Shown: in pieces, positions 17,452 to 22,584 of the stretch
Numbering within the stretch: position 1 is the first letter of the stretch
Layout of the letters: each line of letters opens with the position of its first letter
From: Bilabrum cf. latius
Lineage: Eukaryota; Bigyra: Bicosoecida; Bigyra; Bicosoecida
Length of the DNA stretch: 22,584 bases
NCBI GenBank assembly: GCA_965178125.1
Contig: CBCXTV010000045.1
Span: forward strand, 1 to 22,584
Reading direction: 5' to 3'
Position numbers and translations under genes: made by a program
The notes under the pieces: model-generated
What the model saw: only the letters and a program-made list of their open reading frames with translations
What the model was told of the DNA's origin: nothing
Databases searched by the model: none

Positions 17452-19901
17452 ATGGCAAACGTCGGCTCTGATCTGAAAGCCATCGCCAGCGCGGCCAGCT
17501 CTGCGAATCAAGTGGCAGCGGGGTCAGCAGCGGCCAGCGGCCAGAGCCACAGGACGGCCATTTGCGCCTTCGGGCATGGCGGTCCAATGGCCATATGCGA
17601 CATGATCAAGCAGTCGGAGCGGGGCGCGTACATGTGCAAGCCCTGCTTCAATGCCAAGATCGCCATCGAACGGATTGCCAACAAGGATCGCGGCCAGAAG
17701 GAAGCCCTCGCCAAATTGAAGAAGGAGGATGCAGAGGGTTGGAGGGCGAAGGTCAGATCGTTGCGGATTGCAACAACGCCAGATGAGCCAGGTGTGCCAA
17801 ATGCCGAGGAACGTCGGCGTGCAATGGCCATCTTCCTCCAGCAAGTGGAGCAGTCCATGAGCATGAAGGAGACTTCAAAGGTCAGTTGGTTGCGCCGCCA
17901 GCCCTTCATCTGGCACTACCAGACGGTGGAGCGCATGTCAGACCAGGAAGCGGCCAAATTGTGGGAGGAACAGTTGAACGATCGGACCGTGCCAAAGCGA
18001 GGCGAAGGGGTCAACTTGACGATCGCCGTCAAAGTTGCTGAGGAGACGGTCCTGAGCCAGAAGCGCACCTTCCGCCAGATCGTCGAGAGCCAGAGGGCGT
18101 TGTTCGGCGGCCAGGACATCGCAGAGTCCATGAGCAGCTTGGCCAGCTCCAACCAGATGTTGGATCCACAGTCCCTCTCCGACCGCTTCGGGCGTGCCGG
18201 TCTTGACATGCACAATGCCAGCATGACCAAGGGTCAGATCAACCACGGCGACGTTGGCTTCGGCCAGGCCGTCCCGCAAGTGGAGGATGTGGGTGCGCCG
18301 CCAGAGTGCTTGGCCATCGCAGGGCCAGAAGAGGAGGTGGTCAAAGACGAGTCGCAGGCAGCCGGCCAGAAGCGCAGCTTGGCTGCTCGCATCAGCGAGC
18401 CCGAGCCTCCGACAGCCAAAGCGAAGGCCAAAGCAGCGCGCCGTGGGCCAGCGGCAGGTGTCACAGGCCCTCTCCTCGAGAAGCGGATGGCGGGTGACAG
18501 CGCGGCCAAAGCGATCAAGCGCGAGTACGGCCAAGGCGCGAACCACACGGCCAAAAAATCCGCCAGGTGTACGCCAAATCCTCCGAGGACTTGGAACAGG
18601 AGGTGTTGAAGGTCTGCGACAAGTACGACAAGTGCTTGGCCAGATCCCAGGAGATTGGCTCCAAGGTCAGCTCGTGGACGATCCAGGAGGCGGAGGCCAG
18701 ATTGCAGGAGCAGGCCAAGTTGGCCAGTGAGCTCCAAGGGGCCAGCACGATTTTGAAGGCCAAGCTGACGGATTACAAGGAGCAGATGTCGATGGCCAAG
18801 TCCGCCGCCGCCAAGGCCAGAGCGAAGGCAGCGGCCAAATACAGGAACGATGTCAAGGACTATGCGTGCTATGTGCCAGACAATCTCCTGAAGTTCATGT
18901 ATGGCCAGGATGCGATCGGCAAGGGGGGCCAGGAGCAGGTGCCAGCCAACTTTCCTGTGGCGGTCAATGGTGAGCACACCCTCTCTGAGGCACGGCCAGT
19001 CTTTTTTTCCAAGGACAGCGTGCCTTTGGGCGAGCGGGTCAGGTCCATTCCCCAGTGTATGGGGACGGACAACTTGGCCAAATTCGAGGGGGATGTCCTG
19101 CACGCCATGGGCACTGGCCAGTGCTGTTGGGGCACGCATTGGGTGCCAGCCAAAGGACATCCAGTGGATTCTCTGGAGAATCATGCTTGGATCCCGGAGA
19201 ATCTCAAGGCCATCGGTCAGGTGCCGGAGGCGTTGCGCGACTTCGGCGCGCCCTCCATTTTGGTCAGCACCGACAACACGGCCAGATACGACCCGTCGGA
19301 GATTCCGATGGCGGGTTTTGGCCAGTTTTTCGTCTGCCTCAAAGGTAGTGCCATCGTGTGTGCCTGGCCAGTGTCGGCAACGGCCAGCCGTGGGTCAGAT
19401 TTCATGGGCCAGTACACCTTTTTGATGGATCAGATAACGGCCAGCCAGTTTGAGACATGGGCCAAAGAGCACATGTGCTGGTGCCAGTTGTCTCCCCAGG
19501 CCAGCATTTGGTTGCCCTATGGTTGGGTCAGCTTGATCATCCCAAAGGCCAGCTCCGCAGAGCCAGCTGTGTTTTTCCTGCAGCCATACATCAATCTGCA
19601 GTTGGCCAGCGCTTGCCCTACCTGGGACACGGTCATGTCTGGTTGGCTCAGCTTTTTGGCCAAAGCCGAGGAGCAGCTGGCCAAAACGAAAAATTTGTAC
19701 AGCAAGACAGGACCGGGCCTGAAGGAGTGGCTCCTTGTGGCCAGCCAGGCTGCGACGGCAGCCCCGGCCAGAATTGAGCCTTCGCACCAGCCGAAGGTGC
19801 TGGCCGATGGCGACGAGGAGACACAGGTCTCCCAGGTTGAGGCCAGCCCGGTTGAGGCCAGGATGGCTGCCCCAGGCCAGAACTCCCAGTCGAGTTCGTA
19901 G
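17452..19901 (+). CDS. Zinc-cluster plus coiled-coil protein, split by one -1 frame transition
   Basis: The start chosen is ATG 17452 (MANVGSDLKAIASAASSAN); ATG 17299 is in frame but less likely. The N-terminal part has a Cys/His set, C38, H42, C49, C62-x2-C65 (YMCKPCFNAK), likely zinc-binding. WLRRQPFIWHYQTVERMSDQ and LWEEQLNDR follow, then a basic Ala/Lys-rich stretch (PPTAKAKAKAARRG) that may be a nuclear signal. The frame changes by -1 at 18553-18558 (AAAAAA); reading through restores AKKIRQVYAKSSEDLEQEVL. The second half is a coiled coil (about 18580-18840) followed by a folded region rich in Trp and hydrophobics (FGQFFVCLKGSAIVCAWPVS, LPYGWVSLIIPKASS). The joined product would be 816 residues. 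I do not recognise the family; it resembles zinc-cluster proteins I remember as repeated in dinoflagellate genomes. The shift may be a sequencing error, a true break or recoding. Confidence 0.65.
18553..18567 (+). other. -1 frame transition at AAAAAA
   Basis: In the upstream frame the codons are GCC AAA AAA TCC; in the downstream frame the same bases read CAA AAA ATC CGC. The upstream frame runs on to a stop at 18607-18609 through unrelated residues, while the downstream frame is open for 444 codons from GTG 18567. A -1 slip on AAAAAA is chemically reasonable, but the base before the run is C, so it does not make a classic tandem heptamer. Confidence 0.6.
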
Positions 19902-20032
19902 GTCAATAGAGATTGTGTGGCCAGATGTGCAGGTTCTCGGTCAGATAGGTCAGCTTCCACCCCGCATGTGTCGCACAGAAGCGATCCGCCTCTTTCTCGC
20001 GCATAAGAGGCCGCATGCGCAGCACAGCGCTT
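19902..20032. other. Downstream flank of the zinc-cluster gene
   Basis: No gene is seen. The stretch carries GGCCAGA and two GGTCAG motifs (about 19918-19950) before the duplicated repeat block begins. Confidence 0.4.
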
Positions 20033-21280
20033 TTCAGTGTGTCAATGGCCAGAGGTCAGACATGTCAGTCAGCGGTCAGAGTTCAGACAGGGCAGTCATT
20101 GCTACAAATCTGCATTGCAGGTCAGAAGCATTGCAGTTTGTCAGCCTCGTTTTTCGATGACGGTTACTTGTCTGATTTCCCAGAATTAGGAGGGGGCAGA
20201 ATAATATCAAGCCCACAGTTGCCATCCCCAAAGACATATCGCAGGCAAGACACATTGCATGTCAGAAGCATTGGAATTTGTGCGGGGGGGGTTGGTTAAC
20301 TGTATGTCTTGCCAGGATTGAGGCGGGTCAGACTAATATCACTACCGGACTTGCCCCACCGAAAGACATGGCAACAAAGTTCTCACAGGATTTTCGCAAG
20401 CGTGACAACACCATATCAACACCATATCAACACCATATCAACGCCATATCAACACCATATCAGCACCATATCAACATCATATCAACGACATATCAACACC
20501 ATATCAACGCCATATCAACACCATATCAACACCATATCAACATCATATCAACGCCATATCAACACCATGTGCACCTCATTTCAACACCATGTATATCAAC
20601 GCCACTGTATATCAATTCTATATCAACACCATATTTATGCAAGTTCCTTGATTTTAATTGCTTCTTGATTGCAATGTGTCAGACAAGTTTCGCAATGTGG
20701 CCATCAGTGTGATTGCCCTCACACATGTCTGAAGGCCACAAGCATCGCAATGTGTGAGATGAGTTTCGTCGAGAGGGTTCATTGTGTCAATGGCAAGAGT
20801 TCAGACAGCCCACAGCCGGAGATCAGACAGGGCAGTTATTGCTACACATCTGCATTGCAGGTCCGAAGCATTGCAGTTTGTCAGCTGTGTTTTACGATGA
20901 ACTTTAATTGTCGGATTTGCCAGAATTAAGAGGGGGCAGACTAATATCAATCCCACAGTTACCATCCCCAAAGACACGTCGCAGGCCAGACACACAGCAT
21001 GTCAGAAGCATTGGAATTTGCCCAGGGGGGTATTAGGTGGTTAACTTTATGTCTTGCCAGGATTGAGAGGAGTCAGACTAATATCAATACCTCAGTTGCC
21101 CCACCTCAACACATTGCAACTAATTTCTCACTTAATTTCAGACACCATAACAACAGCATATCAACAGCATATCAACACCATCATATCAACACCATATCAA
21201 CACCATATCAACATTGATATCAACAACCTTGTACATCGATCCCATATCAACACCATATCCCATGCGAGTTCCTTGGTTTC
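20033..21280 (+). repeat. Tandem duplication (period about 740 bp) of the composite repeat
   Basis: Copy 1 (about 20033-20640) and copy 2 (about 20781-21280) align along their length. GGCAGTCATTGCTACAAATC (20091) pairs with GGCAGTTATTGCTACACATC (20831), and GTCTTGCCAGGATTGAG (20306) pairs with the same words at 21051, an offset of 740-745. Each copy holds two examples of the 65-bp module (20180-20242 and 20311-20377; 20919-20982 and 21057-21120) and then a + strand ATATCAACACC array (20407-20635 and 21145-21275). Divergence between the copies is noticeable, so the duplication is not recent. Confidence 0.85.
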
Positions 21281-21600
21281 AATTGCTGTTTAATTCGACA
21301 TGACATATTCCTCTTGTTATCCCCCCCACATAGGTAGGGGAGCCCTCGGAGGAAATTGACCCAGCGCCGGTGACCAATGGTGTGTTGGCAAGCCATTCAT
21401 TTCCGAACTCAAAGTGAAACCGTCCGATTTTTCCTGCAACTTGTTTCGTGGAGGTGGTTTGTCACCAGAAGCAGTGCAATGTGTGCATGTGTCTTTCATT
21501 CATGATATTTTGGGGGGCCGCTGGGCAAAAAATGGCCATAGTGCAAAACACAAATTCGGATGTAACATAAGAGGCCTTTTGGGCCTTAGCCACGATCTTC
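21281..21600. other. Spacer, no gene seen
   Basis: The stretch has moderate base composition, no long frame and few or no GGYCAR motifs. Two TGACC words (about 21356 and 21371), the reverse complement of the motif that dominates to the left, occur here, so the strand bias has faded. Confidence 0.4.
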
Positions 21601-21882
21601 ATAAAAGGGAGGCTGCAGCGCCTGTCCCAGCCGGGCCTGGCAACGCCCCGGGGCCGCCACCTCCCGCGGTCGCTTGTTGGACCAGCGATGACTGCCCAAG
21701 CGGCACGCCGCCTGCACCTGCGGCCGCGCCTGTCAGCGGCACGCGCCTGTCAGCGGCCTTGGAGCCTTCGGTTGCACCGTGATTCGGCGGCCGGCGCGTA
21801 GCGGGGTTCGTCGTTTTGTTCTGAGCCCGCGTGCCCGCGCGCTCGCCGCCCCCCGGTGCCCGCCCGCGTTTCCTTGCGGCTC
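21601..21882. other. GC-rich segment with short direct repeat
   Basis: This segment is markedly GC-rich and Pro/Ala-coding in several frames on both strands, which is what high GC alone gives, so no gene is called. CGCGCCTGTCAGCGGC-type words repeat at about 21726-21757. The segment directly abuts the purine tract, and the two may have arrived together. Confidence 0.45.
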
Positions 21883-22278
21883 GGGGAAGAAAAAACGAAA
21901 AAAAGAAAAAAATAAAAAAACAGAAAAAAAGAGAGAGAAAACACAGGAAAAAAAAGAAAAAAAGGGGGGGGAAAGAAAAGAAAAACAAAAAAGAAAAGAA
22001 GAAGACAAGAAGAAAAAAAAGAAAAAATAGAAAAAAAAAAGGGGAAACAAAGAAGAAAACAAAGAAGAAAAAAAAGAAGAAATAAAAGAAGAAAAAAGAA
22101 AGAAGAAACAAGAAGAAAAAAGAAGAAAAAAGAAGAAAAACAGAAAAAAAAAAGATAAAAAAAGAAAAAAGAAAAAAAGAAAAAAAGAAAGAAAGAAAAA
22201 CAGAAAGAAAGAAAAAAAGAAAAAAAGAAAAAAAGAAAAAAAGTGAGAGAAAAAAAAAGAAAGAAATGAAAAAAAAAG
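21883..22278 (+). repeat. Purine tract of about 400 bp, (GAAAAA)-like
   Basis: Almost all bases are A or G on the + strand, with only scattered C and T. The words are GAAAAA, GAAGAAAAA and similar, with no fixed period. The reverse strand reads as a Phe/Ser-rich open frame, which is an artefact of TTTTTC repeats. Tracts like this can form triplex DNA and are prone to assembly and sequencing error. Confidence 0.95.
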
Positions 22279-22584
22279 CCTGCACCGCGTTTGCTACATC
22301 GCACTCGCGCCGCAGGGGGGGCTAGCCCCGCCGAATGGCGTGTGCGCGCCTCCCGGGGCGGTTCAGACGCCGCGGCCACAGTCCATGCCATTTGGTCCGC
22401 CTTGGCGCTGCCAGCCCAGCCCAGTTCTCGGACATGAATCATAGGGAGGTATTGGGGGTGGGTCATATTGGGGTGCACTCCGTGTAAGTTGCGGCTCGTG
22501 CTATTTGCCAAATTTTGCCGATTCTTGCAGCTTTTTGCAAACTTTTGCAGATGTTTGCAAATTTTGGTAATTTTTTCGGGTTAT
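22279..22584. other. Right-hand end: GC-rich then AT-rich with periodic TTGCA
   Basis: The first 150 bases are GC-rich without a convincing gene. From about 22503 to 22575 the word TTTGC(A/C) returns every 9-11 bases (TTGCCAAATT, TTGCCGATTC, TTGCAGCTTT, TTGCAAACTT and so on), an irregular repeat close to one helical turn. Confidence 0.5.

Noticed and set aside
7739-21275. 11-bp arrays as a CRISPR array
   Set aside because: The units are contiguous with no unique spacers, far shorter than CRISPR repeats, and in a eukaryotic context.
21599-22511. Minus-strand Phe/Ser-rich frames resembling membrane proteins
   Set aside because: They are the complement of the purine tract (TTTTTC repeats) and not true transmembrane sequence.

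Overview
The window looks like nuclear DNA of a dinoflagellate. Four things point that way: a Ty1/copia polyprotein of the kind abundant in dinoflagellate genomes, with a CCCH-type gag; a 17/21 match to the dinoflagellate spliced leader 18 bases before a 4.1 kb intronless reading frame; three long reading frames on one strand; and long repeat-filled spacers. The genus cannot be told from the sequence. No rRNA, tRNA, CRISPR array or bacterial operon signal was seen.

Layout. (1) 1-4821: a decayed copia retrotransposon (gag, protease, integrase, reverse transcriptase, RNase H in order, + strand), broken by about nine frame changes and cut off at the left edge and at the RNase H end. A short GC-rich unit with a GGGAGACC core recurs through it, mostly in interdomain linkers. 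(2) 4822-5090: spacer with a GC-rich hairpin. (3) 5091-7719: a Gln/Met/Gly-rich gene with a 24-unit CAG run, readable only across two -1 frame transitions. (4) 7720-8872: 11-bp minisatellite, spacer and relict spliced leader. (5) 8873-13015: an intact 1380-residue protein, possibly derived from an hAT-like transposase. (6) 13016-17451: spacer with a composite repeat family and 11-bp (ATATCAACACC) arrays. (7) 17452-19901: a putative-zinc-cluster plus coiled-coil protein with one -1 transition at a run of six A. (8) 19902-22584: a duplicated composite repeat, a GC-rich segment, a roughly 400-bp purine tract and an AT-rich end.

The most unusual signal is not a gene. From about 4.88 to 20.35 kb the + strand is saturated with a short motif, GGYCAR (GGCCAG, GGTCAG, GGCCAA). 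By eye there are about 80 GGTCA against about 10 of its reverse complement TGACC, in coding and non-coding DNA alike and in all three codon phases. The copia element and the GC-rich/purine block at the right end lack it. It behaves like a strand-polarised, nucleotide-level signature co-oriented with all three host-type genes.

The three host-type genes share this composition and orientation, and 11-bp arrays lie in the spacer downstream of each. They could be a unidirectional gene cluster or parts of one large composite element; the sequence alone does not decide. All counts were made by eye and all family assignments from memory, without database searches.
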